Origin: Sphingomonadaceae bacterium 3R27C6
Lineage (GTDB): Bacteria > Pseudomonadota > Alphaproteobacteria > Sphingomonadales > Sphingomonadaceae
DNA: 33,663 nucleotides
Assembly (NCBI GenBank): GCA_005503215.1
Contig: SCNS01000034.1
Location: 1 to 33,663 of the forward strand
Direction of reading: 5' to 3'
Of this stretch, positions 15,739-24,989 are shown piece after piece; the stretch's first letter is position 1; the number at the start of each line of letters is the position of its first letter. The notes below the pieces were generated by a model that was given only the letters and a program-made list of their open reading frames with translations, did no database searches and had not been told where the DNA came from. Made by a program: the position numbers and the translations under genes.

Positions 15739-18700
15739 ATGGGAAAACATCCACTTCGCGTCATCCATCGCCTTGGCTGGCTGGCCTGCATCCTGATGAC
15801 GGTGCAGCCTGCGCCCCTGCGGGCGCAAACGGCATCGGCGGCGCAACGGGGCGACAGCGCGGTCCAGCCGCTCATCGACGCCCGCAAATTTGACGAAGCC
15901 GAAGCGATCCTGCGCGATCGCCTGAAGACGCATGTCACAGCGGGCGGCATGGAGACCGCCGCGGCCGCGGGCGACACCGAATGGCTGGCACTCCTGCTCG
16001 CCATGACAAAGCGCGCCGAGGAAGCCGAACCCCTGATCCGCTCCGCGGTGCGGACACGCGAACGGCTCGGCGACGACAGGCTGACGGGCCGAAGCCTCAA
16101 CCGCCTCGCATCGGTCCTGCTCGAACGCAGGCGGTATGAAGAGGCCGAGGCGGCGGCGCGACGCGCCATAGCTCTGCTCTCGGCACCCGGCCTGGCCGAC
16201 GACCGGCTGATCGCGGCTTGGGGCAATGTCGGACGGATACTCGAAGCCCGCGGCCGGCTTCCGGAAGCTATTACGGCCTATAGCGAGGGGGTCGGCGCCG
16301 GTCGGCGGATGCTCGGCAACGGCAATGCGGTGGTCGCTGCACTGCAATCACTGCTCGTCGATGCCGAAGCAAAGATGTCGGCCTATCGCGAACGCACCGC
16401 GGGGCAACGCCGCAAGGTCGATGCGGTCGCGGATGCGACAGGCCGCGACAGTGTCGAAACCGCGCGCGAACATTATTTGCTGTCGCTCTATCTGGCGCTG
16501 CAGGGCGACATCGCAGAGGCCGAAACGACCGCGGAACAGGCCTACGCAATCCATGCCCGCATACTCGGACGCGATCACGCCGACACCCGCGCGTCGCTCT
16601 ACCAGCTTGCCACATTACTCCGCCGCGGTGCGGAAGCCCGCGCTCCCGCCCATGACCAGAAAGGCGATTCCCCGCCACCAGGCCCGGCGAGTATCGCCAT
16701 GGTCGGCAATACCGAAAAGGAGATCCGCGAGCTCATCGATGGCGGCAAGTTCGTCAAGGCCGAAGCCGCGGTTCGGGCTCGGATGGCCCGGCGATCAACC
16801 GGGGACCGATCGCCGGGCGCGGCAACCGACATGGAGACGCTCGCGAACATTTTCTATCTGACCGGCCGCGCTGACACCGCCGAAACGCTGATGCGAAACG
16901 CCGTCGGCATTCGCGAGCGGCTCGGCGACCGCGCCGCGCACGCCGCGGCGTTGCGGCGGCTCGCGCTCGTCCAGAGTGTACGCGGCCGCTATGCGGAGGC
17001 CGAAGCCAGCGCGCGCCGCGCGATCGAATTGCTCACGCCACCGGATGGGGAAACGCGATCATTGTCGGCGGCGTGGGGCACCCTGGGCGAAGTGCTCGCG
17101 GGGCAGCGCCGCCGGCCGGAAGCCTCGACGGCAATCCAGAAGGCGATCGAATATGGCAGGCTGGCGCTGGGCGCCGAGGACCCGTTCGTCCTCGAGGAAT
17201 ATAATGATTTTGCGCTGAACCTCGAGGAAATGGGCGACCTGCCGGGCGCCGAGGCGATCTATCGCCGCAATCTCGACATCCTCGTCCGCACGAAGGGGCG
17301 CGAAAGCCCTGGGTCCGCGCGAACGCTCGCCTTGCTGTCGACCAACCTCGACCGTCAAGGGCAGGAGCTGGAAGCCGAGGTTCGGCTGCGCCAGGCGATC
17401 GCGATCCGCGAGCGCCACCTGGGAACGGGCAATCCCGACACGCTCCGCTCGCTCGGCAACCTCGTCGGCCTGCTCATCAAGAGCGCGAAATATGACGATG
17501 CCAGCGCGCTCCAGGCCCGCGTCATCGCCCTGCGTTCCGCGCTTCCCGAGAGCAGCCTGGAAGAGAATATCGCCGACCTCGGCCGAATGGGCGCGATCCT
17601 CGCCAAGCAGGGCAAGGCCGACGCTGCGATCGATTATCAGCGACGCGCGCTGGCGCTCGCGACCGGCTCGCTCGATCCCGGTCACCGCTATGTCGCGATC
17701 GCGTCGATGGCACTGGCCCGATCGATCGCGCGCCAGGATCCCGCTTCGCCCGAATATGTCAGCCTTATGCGCGGTGCGGTCGCACGGGCGCGCGCGGAAC
17801 GAACGCGCGTGCTGTCGGCGCGGGACGTGGCGGGGGCGAGCGCGGGTGAGCGCGCGGTCGCCGCTGCTATCAGCGAAGGCGGCTGGTCCGACGCCTCGGG
17901 TGCCGGTGCCTTCGCGCTGGCGCTCACCCTCAACGCCAATCGGGCGACGCAGGTCCGGAGCGAGGAAGCAAAGCTGCGATCCGAATCCTTCCGCATCGCG
18001 CAGGATTTGACATCGAGCGCATCGACCCGCGCGCTGGCCGGTATCGTCGCCCGCGAAGCGCTGGGCGATACCCCGCTCGCCCGGCTGGTGCGACGCCAGC
18101 AGGATCTGGCCTCGGAAATCCGCGACCTCAACCACACCCTTGGCACGGCCATGATCGGCGCACCCGACGCCGCCGAAAATTTGAGGGGCAGGATCGGGAC
18201 GCTAGGCCGGGAACTTGGTGAAATCGACGCCCGGCTGCGTCGTTCCTACCCCGATTACGCGCGCCTCGCACTGCCCCAGCCGCTGAGCGAAGACGAGGTG
18301 CGCCGCCGCCTGCGTCCGGGCGAGGCGCTGCTTCTCGTCACCGAGGGCGAACTTTATGATTTCACCTTTGTCGTGACGACCAAGGGGGCGAGCTGGCACG
18401 CGGTGCCGCGGCTGCAATCCTTCCTGCGCGGCACGATCGAAGCGTTTCGCTGCGAGGTCGATCCCCAGACTTGCAGCGGCATCTGGACCGCGTCGCCGCT
18501 GTTCGAGCGCCGCTACGCCTGGGACCTCTATCGCTTCCTCGTCCAACCGCATGAGCCGCTGCTCGAGGATGTAAAGACCCTCTATGTGACGACTTCGGGT
18601 GCGCTCGCCGACCTTCCCTTCGCCGCCTTCATCACCGCCGAACCCAAAGGTCCCGACTCCGAGAAGGCGCTCGCCACCACCCCCTGGCTCGGCGATCGAT

Positions 18701-19530
18701 TTGCGATCGCTAACCTGCCGTCGGTCGAATCCTTGCGGACGGGAAAGCCGCGGCCGGCCGGGCGAAACGCACGCCCCTTCATCGGTTATGGCGCACCGGT
18801 GCTGGCCAAAGCGGGGAGCAAACGGACCGCTGCCATGGGACTCTCGCCACGAGCCGGAGGGGTCGGCGGCGCCCTCGCCGATCCCGAACGCCTGCGCGCG
18901 CTTCCTTCGCTTCCCGGCACCGAGGTCGAGCTGAAAGCGATGGCGCGCGCGCTCGACGCCGACGTCGACGCAATCCACCTCGGCCCCGATGCCACCGAAA
19001 CCGCCGTCCGAACGAACAGGCGATTGCGCGACGCGCGCATCGTCGCCTTTGCCACGCATGGCATATTGCCCGGCGAGATCGAAGGCTTCGCCGAGCCCGG
19101 CCTGATCTTCACGCCCCCAGGCCACGCGACATCCGCCGACGACGGTATATTGACCGCCGCCGAAGCCGCCGAGCTCGACCTCTCGGCCGAGTGGGTTATT
19201 CTGTCGGCGTGCAACACGGGAACGACCGAGGGACCTGGCGGGGCCGACGCCCTATCGGCGCTGGCGCGTTCATTCCTATATGCCGGCACCGACGCACTGC
19301 TCGCGAGCCGCTGGCGCGTCGGCGACAAGGTCACGGCTGCGCTCACGGTCGAAACTCTCGTCAACGCGCGTCAAAACCCGAAGGCGGGCAAGGCGGCGGC
19401 CTTCCAGTCGGCCATGCGCGCGATCCGATCGGGCAGGCGCGAAGACGGCACCATGGTGGAAGGCTGGACCAGCGACTGGTCGCATCCCGCCGCTTGGGCG
19501 CCCTTCACCCTGATTGCGACGGACAATTGA
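15739..19530 (+). CDS. Exported TPR-CHAT (caspase-like) protein
   Basis: A 1263-residue protein. The start at 15739 gives a signal peptide (RLGWLACILMTVQPAPLRAQ), but the ribosome binding site is weak and 15706 is an alternative. Residues about 43-880 are tetratricopeptide repeats with motifs such as 'RRYEEAEAAARRAIALL'. A linker of about 150 residues follows, then a CHAT domain (about 1000-1263). Its caspase-type dyad is visible as His1107 in 'VAFATHGILPGE' and Cys1158 in 'ILSACNTGT', followed by 'ALARSFLYAGTDALLASRW'. CHAT proteases are activated through partner domains; here TPRs would bind the partner. Export to the periplasm is unusual for a defence role. It is divergent from the receptor operon and convergent with the phosphatase gene. 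Function unknown. Confidence 0.85.
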   Translation: MGKHPLRVIHRLGWLACILMTVQPAPLRAQTASAAQRGDSAVQPLIDARKFDEAEAILRDRLKTHVTAGGMETAAAAGDTEWLALLLAMTKRAEEAEPLIRSAVRTRERLGDDRLTGRSLNRLASVLLERRRYEEAEAAARRAIALLSAPGLADDRLIAAWGNVGRILEARGRLPEAITAYSEGVGAGRRMLGNGNAVVAALQSLLVDAEAKMSAYRERTAGQRRKVDAVADATGRDSVETAREHYLLSLYLALQGDIAEAETTAEQAYAIHARILGRDHADTRASLYQLATLLRRGAEARAPAHDQKGDSPPPGPASIAMVGNTEKEIRELIDGGKFVKAEAAVRARMARRSTGDRSPGAATDMETLANIFYLTGRADTAETLMRNAVGIRERLGDRAAHAAALRRLALVQSVRGRYAEAEASARRAIELLTPPDGETRSLSAAWGTLGEVLAGQRRRPEASTAIQKAIEYGRLALGAEDPFVLEEYNDFALNLEEMGDLPGAEAIYRRNLDILVRTKGRESPGSARTLALLSTNLDRQGQELEAEVRLRQAIAIRERHLGTGNPDTLRSLGNLVGLLIKSAKYDDASALQARVIALRSALPESSLEENIADLGRMGAILAKQGKADAAIDYQRRALALATGSLDPGHRYVAIASMALARSIARQDPASPEYVSLMRGAVARARAERTRVLSARDVAGASAGERAVAAAISEGGWSDASGAGAFALALTLNANRATQVRSEEAKLRSESFRIAQDLTSSASTRALAGIVAREALGDTPLARLVRRQQDLASEIRDLNHTLGTAMIGAPDAAENLRGRIGTLGRELGEIDARLRRSYPDYARLALPQPLSEDEVRRRLRPGEALLLVTEGELYDFTFVVTTKGASWHAVPRLQSFLRGTIEAFRCEVDPQTCSGIWTASPLFERRYAWDLYRFLVQPHEPLLEDVKTLYVTTSGALADLPFAAFITAEPKGPDSEKALATTPWLGDRFAIANLPSVESLRTGKPRPAGRNARPFIGYGAPVLAKAGSKRTAAMGLSPRAGGVGGALADPERLRALPSLPGTEVELKAMARALDADVDAIHLGPDATETAVRTNRRLRDARIVAFATHGILPGEIEGFAEPGLIFTPPGHATSADDGILTAAEAAELDLSAEWVILSACNTGTTEGPGGADALSALARSFLYAGTDALLASRWRVGDKVTAALTVETLVNARQNPKAGKAAAFQSAMRAIRSGRREDGTMVEGWTSDWSHPAAWAPFTLIATDN
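15865..16317 (+). repeat. Internal duplication in the TPR-CHAT gene, copy 1
   Basis: Residues 43-193 align with residues 328-478 at a constant offset of 285 residues. Landmarks that keep the offset are 'RERLGD' (16057 and 16912) and the 'LG' after the last helix. Copy 1 begins 'PLIDARKFDEAEA' where copy 2 reads 'ELIDGGKFVKAEA'. Confidence 0.75.
16720..17172 (+). repeat. Internal duplication in the TPR-CHAT gene, copy 2
   Basis: Second copy of the 151-residue TPR block. 'GRYAEAEASARRAIELL' here corresponds to 'RRYEEAEAAARRAIALL' in copy 1. Divergence is substantial, so the duplication is old. Confidence 0.75.
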
Positions 19531-19591
19531 CACAGGGCTGAATCCTCGAGTCCGAGTGTCCGCTTTACAGAGCCGGGCGCAAACACGGCCG

Positions 19592-20725
19592 CTATTGCGG
19601 CGTGCCCGCCAGCAAGGTCGTGCGAAGCCGGTCGATCGCCGCATCATCGAGGCCAAGCCCCTCGCGAACATAGCGGTCGAACGAGCCATAGCGTTTATCG
19701 ACTTCGGCAAAGGCCGCCTCGATATAGGCGGCACGCACGCCAAGCACCGGCTCGAGATTTTCGCGCGCGATCGGGGTCGGCAATTTGCCGAGCATGGCGA
19801 TCGTCGCGTCGTTCTTGGCGCGCAGATAGTCGTTGCTCGCCAGATAATCGGCCATCACCGTTTCGCGCGGCACGCCGAGCAGGGTCAGTATCACCGCGCT
19901 CGCCCAGCCTGTGCGATCCTTGCCCGAGGTACAATGATATAGCGTCGGTCCGGCGCCTTCGGCGCCGATCCGGGAGAGCAGCGTGTGATAGGCGCTACGC
20001 GCGCTGTTCAAGGAGACGAAATCGCGATTGGCCTCGGTCAGCATTTCCGCGCCCTTGCCCGCCGCGATCGTCGCCATCGCCTGACGCATGTCGCCGCCGA
20101 CGCTTCCCTTGCTGTCCGCGACGACGTCCAGCAGGAGATGCTCGGCGCCTGCGGGCACGCGATCGGGTTCATGGCTGCGTTCGCTTGCGGTGCGGAGGTC
20201 GGCGACGAGCGCGAGGCCGAGTTCGCCCATCGCGCCGAGGTCGCTGTCGCTGAGCCGATCGAGCTGATCCGAACGGTAGATCATTCCCATCTTCACCCAG
20301 CGGCCGTCGGTCGTGCGGTAGCCGCCGATGTCGCGCAAATTGGGGATCGTCTTCAGGTGAAGCCCGCGGTCGGCGACGACCAGCGGCGCGCCGCGATCGG
20401 GAACGAGCGCGAAGAACCAGCGCTTGCCGGGAGCAAGGCCGGAAACGCGGATACTGCCCGTCGCATCGCCCTGCCCCACCGGCTTCGTCCGGTCGCTCAC
20501 CGCGGAATCGGTGCCCGCATACACCATCACTCGGCCCGCGCCCGGCGCGGACCAGTTGATCGTGCCATCCGCCGATACGCTGGCGGCGGTGAAGGGAATG
20601 ACGCCCGGCTGTTCGGCAACCGCGCTGGCGACCGGCCGCCTGTCGGCGGTCGCGCATGCCGGCAGTGTCAGGACCAAGGAGGCCGCAAGGACCGCCCGCC
20701 ACATCCGATGATCGTCATTCCGCAT
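19592..20725 (-). CDS. Tyrosine/serine phosphatase-family lipoprotein
   Basis: A 377-residue protein. The N-terminus has a lipoprotein signal with lipobox 'LTLPAC', so it is probably an envelope-anchored lipoprotein. The C-terminal domain (about 130-377) belongs to the PTP-like family often annotated Y_phosphatase3: 'NLRDIGGYRTTDGRWVKMGMIYRSDQL', the P-loop 'HCTSGKDRTG' with nucleophile Cys265, and 'VMADYLASNDYL'. The preceding ~100 residues may form a small beta domain. It is the last gene of the receptor-metallophosphoesterase-SDR operon, 20 nt after the SDR. The family hydrolyses phospho-tyrosine/serine, phosphoinositides or small phosphoesters; the substrate here is unknown. Confidence 0.85.
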   Translation of the reverse strand: MRNDDHRMWRAVLAASLVLTLPACATADRRPVASAVAEQPGVIPFTAASVSADGTINWSAPGAGRVMVYAGTDSAVSDRTKPVGQGDATGSIRVSGLAPGKRWFFALVPDRGAPLVVADRGLHLKTIPNLRDIGGYRTTDGRWVKMGMIYRSDQLDRLSDSDLGAMGELGLALVADLRTASERSHEPDRVPAGAEHLLLDVVADSKGSVGGDMRQAMATIAAGKGAEMLTEANRDFVSLNSARSAYHTLLSRIGAEGAGPTLYHCTSGKDRTGWASAVILTLLGVPRETVMADYLASNDYLRAKNDATIAMLGKLPTPIARENLEPVLGVRAAYIEAAFAEVDKRYGSFDRYVREGLGLDDAAIDRLRTTLLAGTPQ

Positions 20726-20745
20726 TTTCAGATACCTTCCTGCGC

Positions 20746-21531
20746 TCAGCCGCGCTGCGACGAGATATTGCCGCCATCGACGACGAGCTCGGCAGCGGTG
20801 ATATAGCTCGCCTCGTTCGAGAGCAGGAAGCGCACGACGCGTCCGATCTCCTCCGGCACGCCGATGCGTTCGAGCAGGATGCGCTTTTCGAAAAAGCCCT
20901 CGGGCAGATTGTCGACCGCGGGCTTCATCATCGGCGTCATGATCTGGCCGGGCGACACCGAATTGATCCGGATCTTGTCGCGCGCCAGCCGGTCGGCGAG
21001 CGAGCGGACGAGCGAGAGCATGCCGCCCTTGGCCGCGCTGTAAATCGGGTTCATCGCATTGCCGAGCGTCGCGTTGATCGAGGTGATCGCGACCACCGCC
21101 GAACCCGGATTGACGGCAAAATCGCCATGGAGTTGCTGCGTCAGCAGCGCGAGCGGGCGCAGATGCGTGTTGATCCCCGCCGCCCAGCTTTCGGGCGTGA
21201 TCCCTTCCAGCGAGGCGGTGTCGACGATGCCCGCGGCGTGGACGAGCCCGCCCAGCGCCCCGAGTGTACCGCGGCTGGCGGCGATCGCCGCCGGATAGGC
21301 GTCCAGATCGGTCAGATCAACGCCGAGGCCGATGGCCTTTGCGCCGAATTCCTGCGTGATCGCCGCAGCCTCGGCCTCGGCCTTACCGGCATTGATGTCC
21401 CAGAGCGCGACCGCCCGGCCAACCGCAGCCAGCGCGCGCGCCGAAGCGAGCCCGATCCCCGACGCCCCCCCGGTGACGATGACAGCGGTCCCGGGCGCGC
21501 CGAGCGCGGGCGAAAGATCAGTGACATTCAT
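20746..21531 (-). CDS. Short-chain dehydrogenase/reductase (SDR)
   Basis: A 261-residue classical SDR with 'VIVTGGASGIGLASARALA' for dinucleotide binding and Asp in 'ALWDINA', which favours NAD(H) over NADP(H). Ser in 'AITSINATLG' and the catalytic Tyr-x-x-x-Lys in 'YSAAKGGML' complete the active site. 'NSVSPGQIMTPM' and 'ITAAELVVDGG' are usual C-terminal features. It catalyses oxidation or reduction of an alcohol/ketone in the cytoplasm. It lies between the metallophosphoesterase gene (55 nt upstream) and the phosphatase gene, in the operon led by the TonB-dependent receptor, so it probably acts on the imported compound. Confidence 0.9.
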   Translation of the reverse strand: MNVTDLSPALGAPGTAVIVTGGASGIGLASARALAAVGRAVALWDINAGKAEAEAAAITQEFGAKAIGLGVDLTDLDAYPAAIAASRGTLGALGGLVHAAGIVDTASLEGITPESWAAGINTHLRPLALLTQQLHGDFAVNPGSAVVAITSINATLGNAMNPIYSAAKGGMLSLVRSLADRLARDKIRINSVSPGQIMTPMMKPAVDNLPEGFFEKRILLERIGVPEEIGRVVRFLLSNEASYITAAELVVDGGNISSQRG

Positions 21532-21586
21532 TGCGGAACAATCTCCATGATGCGGGGCATTCTAATTTCTGCGCCGATGATCCGTG

Positions 21587-22624
21587 TCATCGGGCCGGGG
21601 CGGTGGGCGACGGCCCCTGCTTCCCGAAAAAACCGTCGAGCTTCAAATTGCTGACGCGCGGCGCGCCGCGGGCGACCGAAACCCACATGACGTGATCGAC
21701 CACCGCGGGATCGTCTGCCGCGCCCCCCGGTATGCCGCCCGTCGTACCGAGCTGAATATAATCGTGGCCGCCGCGCGCTTCATAGGCATATTTGTGGTAA
21801 TGCCCCGCGAGCATGGTGTGGGGACGGTTCTTGAGAAGCCCCTCGATCTCGCGAAACGCGGGCGAGTCGACCTTCCACGCCGGCCGATGCATGAGCACGA
21901 AGGTCCAGCGCGCCTCGGGGCTTTTCGCCAGCGCATCGCGGACCATCTTCACCTGATCGGCGCTGAATGCGACATTCTCCGAAGCGCGGAACTTGCCCGC
22001 CAGCTCGGCCAATTTGGGATCGCTCGCGAACAGCGCCTCGGCCTTTGCGGGATCGCCGTTGATCGCCTTGAACACCGTCATCATCGCCTCGGCGCCATAT
22101 TGCTCGACCAGTTTCGCCCGCGCGATTTTGGGCTGGGGCGGGTCCTCGGTATTGAGGACGAGGAACAGCGCGCCCTTGTAGGTGAAGCTGTAATAGTCGG
22201 CACCCAGACGCTTGCGCCATTCGCTCCGCTGCGCCTCGTTGGTAAGGTCGTGATTGCCCGGCACGTAAAAGAAGGGGACGCTCAGCCGGTCGATCGCGGC
22301 GTTAACCTCGTCCCATTCCTTGCCCAGTTGCGTCCGATCCTCGGTGTTCCCTTCGATCAGGTCGCCGATGTTGATGACGAAATCGGGGCGCAGCGCCTCG
22401 ACCCTGTCCATCGCATCCTCGAACACCCCGGGGCGATGCTTGCCCGTGCGATCGCCGATGACAACGAAGCGGAACTCGTCGGCGCCACCAGCGAAACCCT
22501 TCTGCGTGCGGGCGACGTCGGGCGTGCCCGCGCGAAAATCCTTCGCTCCCTGTCCGGCGCCGATGGCGACGCCGGACAGGGACAGGGCGAGCACGCCGCC
22601 GAGCAGCATGGCAGCATATCTCAT
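21587..22624 (-). CDS. Exported calcineurin-like metallophosphoesterase
   Basis: A 345-residue protein with a signal peptide (MRYAAMLLGGVLALSLSGVAIGAG); the ATG at 22624 follows GGGGGA. Metallophosphoesterase motifs appear in order: 'VVIGDRTG', 'VINIGDLIEG', 'VPGNHDLTNEAQ', 'VLMHRPAW' and 'MLAGHYHKYAYE'. These supply the Asp, Asn and His ligands of a dinuclear metal centre. The first motif is GDR rather than the common D-x-H, a variation seen in part of the family. It would hydrolyse a phosphoester in the periplasm. It follows the TonB-dependent receptor by 14 nt and precedes the SDR. With the phosphatase-like lipoprotein, the operon has two exported phosphoesterase-type enzymes. Confidence 0.85.
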   Translation of the reverse strand: MRYAAMLLGGVLALSLSGVAIGAGQGAKDFRAGTPDVARTQKGFAGGADEFRFVVIGDRTGKHRPGVFEDAMDRVEALRPDFVINIGDLIEGNTEDRTQLGKEWDEVNAAIDRLSVPFFYVPGNHDLTNEAQRSEWRKRLGADYYSFTYKGALFLVLNTEDPPQPKIARAKLVEQYGAEAMMTVFKAINGDPAKAEALFASDPKLAELAGKFRASENVAFSADQVKMVRDALAKSPEARWTFVLMHRPAWKVDSPAFREIEGLLKNRPHTMLAGHYHKYAYEARGGHDYIQLGTTGGIPGGAADDPAVVDHVMWVSVARGAPRVSNLKLDGFFGKQGPSPTAPAR

Positions 22625-22638
22625 CGCGAATCCCCCTT

Positions 22639-24819
22639 TTAGAATTCGACGCTCAGATCGATGCCATAGGTGCGCGGTTCGCCAAACAGCGCGCCGGGGC
22701 GGCCGATGTTGAACTGCGTGACATAATATTCCTCGTCGGTGAGGTTGCGGCCCCACAGACCGACGCGAAGGCCATCGACGCCCGGGATGTCGGCCAGCGT
22801 CAGCCGCGCATTGAGCAGGCCATAATCGCCGACGATGAATTTGCCGCCCGAGATGCTCGAACTGACGAACTTGTCGCTCTGCATCGTGTAGTTCACATTG
22901 GTCGAAAATGTCCCGACCGGCGTCGGCGGCAGGTCATAGTTGACGTCCAGCCCGAGCGAGTGTTTCGGCGCATTGGAGAAGCGAAAATTGGCCGAGATGT
23001 CAGCGCCTGTGGCGTCGACGATCTCGTCATATTGCGCATCGAGATAGCCGTAGTTGATCGTGAAACGCAGGTCGCGAACGGGCGCGAGCGTCAGATCGGC
23101 CTCGATGCCCTTCACCGTCGCCTTGCCCGCGTTGAGCACGTCGGTGATCCGGACATTGGTCGGATCGGACTGCACGTTGATCTGGATGTCCTTATACTTC
23201 GACTGGAACGCCGCGACGTTGAAGCGCAGTTTGTTGTCGAGGAACTGGCTCTTCATGCCGAGTTCGTAGGACCAGAGCGTTTCCGAATCGAACCCCTGGT
23301 TAAAGCGCGGGATCGAGCTGGCACGGGTATTGTACCCGCCGGACTTATAGCCCTTCACCACCTTGCCATAGACATTCACATTTTCGGCGACGTCGTAGGC
23401 CAGAATGACGCTGGGGCTGAAATCCTTGAACTTGCGGCTGCCGTCGCCAACGCCGGGCACCGGCACGATCGGGCCATTATTGACCTGCGTCTGGCGTGCG
23501 AGTGTCGCTTCGCGCTTGTCCCAGCTCTGGCGCGCGCCGACGGTCAGGTGAAGACGCCGGTCGAGCCATTCGGGGGAGTAGGTCGCTTGCCCGAATATCG
23601 CCCAGGACTCGTTCGCGATCGTAGTGGTCGTGAAGCTGCGCGTCCGTGTCGGCGGGCTGAAGCTGTTGCTGAAATTGTCGCCCTCTTCGGAGAACCAATA
23701 GCCGCCGACGACATATTCGAGCTGGCGATCGAGCGCGTCGCCGACAAACTGAAGCTCCTGGCTCCACTGATCCTGCGTGGCGCGGCTGCTGTTCTTCTGA
23801 AGCGGCGTCGGGCCGAGCACGCCCGTCAGATAATCCTGATTCTGGAAGTTATCGAGCTTGCGATACCCCGTGATCGAACGGATCGTGAGCGAGTCGGCGG
23901 CGTTCCACTCGCCGATCAGGCTGTGCCCTTCCGACGTCACGTCATTGGCGAGCAGGTCGCGGACCAGCGGGCTGCCGGCCTTGGGGCGCGGCGCCTTCAG
24001 CGGATGCAGCGGCGAGAAGGCGACGAAGATCGGCGTGTCCTGAATCTCCGAACGGTCATAGCTGTAGCGCAGGCTGAACGCGTCGGCGGGCTGCCACAAC
24101 ACGTCGGCGCGCATCGCCTGGCGATCCTTGTCGCCCCAGCGCTTCACGCCGGTGCCGGGGTTGCTGACGAAGCCGTCCTGCTTGATGTTCGCGTAGGAAA
24201 AGCGCGCCGCAAGCGTGCTGCCGATCGGCACATTGACCGCGGCCTTGAAGCGGCGATTGTCGTAGTTACCGAGCGTCACCTGCCCCTTGAAGCCGAAATC
24301 GCCGAGTTCGGGCTTTTTGGTGATGAAGTTGATCGCGCCGCCCGTCGCGTTGCGGCCATAGAGCGTGCCCTGCGGCCCGCGCAGCACCTCGACGCGCTCA
24401 AGCTCGGCGACTTCGAGCGCCTGCCCCTGGCTGCGCGCGACATAGACGCCGTCCATATAGACCGCGACGCCGGCATCCTGCGTGATCTGGTCGTCGCTGA
24501 GGCCGACGCCGCGCATGAAGATCTGCGTGGTCGCGGCGCTGTTGGGGTGCGGGGTCAGCTGGAGGTTGGGCACGTTCGCGCGCAGGTCGGTGAGCCCGCT
24601 GATCCCCCGGGTCTCCAGATCGCCGGCGGTGAAGGCGGCGATCGAGATCGGGGTGTCCTGAAGCGATTCCTCACGCTTTTGTGCGGTGACGACGATTTCG
24701 CCAAGGCCCGAGGCCTCGTCGGGTGTGGCGGCGGCGTTCTGCGCCAAAGCGGGATGCGCCGCGGTCATCGCGAGCGTGCAAAGCAGCAGACGGACCCGCG
24801 GCCCGGAAACCTTATTCAT
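22639..24819 (-). CDS. TonB-dependent receptor (left arm of mirrored module)
   Basis: A 726-residue outer-membrane receptor. The start at 24819 follows GGAGGGG and gives a signal peptide ending near 'HPALAQ'. The mature N-terminus has 'LGEIVVTAQKREESLQDTPISI', then plug motifs 'VYMDGVYVARSQG' and 'ELERVEVLRGPQGTLYGRNATGGAINFITKKP'. The barrel carries 'KGYKSGGYNTR', 'ELGMKSQFLDNKLRFNVAAF' and ends 'GIDLSVEF' with the C-terminal Phe. This is the FecA-like class common in sphingomonads for plant, aromatic or steroid compounds. It is divergent from a TetR gene, with two palindromic operators between them, and heads an operon of four genes. The start at 24819 rather than 24918 avoids reading through the operators. 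Confidence 0.92.
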   Translation of the reverse strand: MNKVSGPRVRLLLCTLAMTAAHPALAQNAAATPDEASGLGEIVVTAQKREESLQDTPISIAAFTAGDLETRGISGLTDLRANVPNLQLTPHPNSAATTQIFMRGVGLSDDQITQDAGVAVYMDGVYVARSQGQALEVAELERVEVLRGPQGTLYGRNATGGAINFITKKPELGDFGFKGQVTLGNYDNRRFKAAVNVPIGSTLAARFSYANIKQDGFVSNPGTGVKRWGDKDRQAMRADVLWQPADAFSLRYSYDRSEIQDTPIFVAFSPLHPLKAPRPKAGSPLVRDLLANDVTSEGHSLIGEWNAADSLTIRSITGYRKLDNFQNQDYLTGVLGPTPLQKNSSRATQDQWSQELQFVGDALDRQLEYVVGGYWFSEEGDNFSNSFSPPTRTRSFTTTTIANESWAIFGQATYSPEWLDRRLHLTVGARQSWDKREATLARQTQVNNGPIVPVPGVGDGSRKFKDFSPSVILAYDVAENVNVYGKVVKGYKSGGYNTRASSIPRFNQGFDSETLWSYELGMKSQFLDNKLRFNVAAFQSKYKDIQINVQSDPTNVRITDVLNAGKATVKGIEADLTLAPVRDLRFTINYGYLDAQYDEIVDATGADISANFRFSNAPKHSLGLDVNYDLPPTPVGTFSTNVNYTMQSDKFVSSSISGGKFIVGDYGLLNARLTLADIPGVDGLRVGLWGRNLTDEEYYVTQFNIGRPGALFGEPRTYGIDLSVEF

Positions 24820-24870
24820 CGTAATCCCCTCCATCGAACATTCGGGCGAGCGATCGCCTCGTTTCACGAT

Positions 24871-24890
24871 TCTACCTTCGTGTAGGTAGA
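24871..24890. promoter_or_regulatory. TetR-type operator, copy 1
   Basis: TCTACCTTCGTGTAGGTAGA has perfect 7-bp arms (TCTACCT / AGGTAGA) around a 6-bp centre. It lies 51 bp upstream of the receptor start at 24819 and about 100 bp before the divergent TetR gene, the standard place for a repressor site. Confidence 0.75.
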
Positions 24891-24892
24891 TT

Positions 24893-24912
24893 TCTACCTT
24901 CATGCAGGTAGA
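24893..24912. promoter_or_regulatory. TetR-type operator, copy 2
   Basis: TCTACCTTCATGCAGGTAGA repeats copy 1 with two base changes, both in the centre, so the arms are fully conserved. The 22-bp period places both copies on nearly the same face of the helix, fitting cooperative binding by two TetR dimers. Confidence 0.75.
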
Positions 24913-24989
24913 TTGCAAGCAGGATTTGATTGCGCCAAAAGGGAGCGCGCTTCACAGGCGCTGACACGAAAGGTTTTTGAGCATTGAGC

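Noticed and set aside
15739..19530. A CRISPR-associated TPR-CHAT (Craspase-like) system
   Set aside because: No CRISPR array, no Cas gene and an N-terminal signal peptide; only the domain pairing is shared.
22960..24885. Open frame of 641 codons on the plus strand
   Set aside because: Exactly antisense to the TonB-dependent receptor, which has clear family motifs; no domain is recognisable in the plus-strand product.
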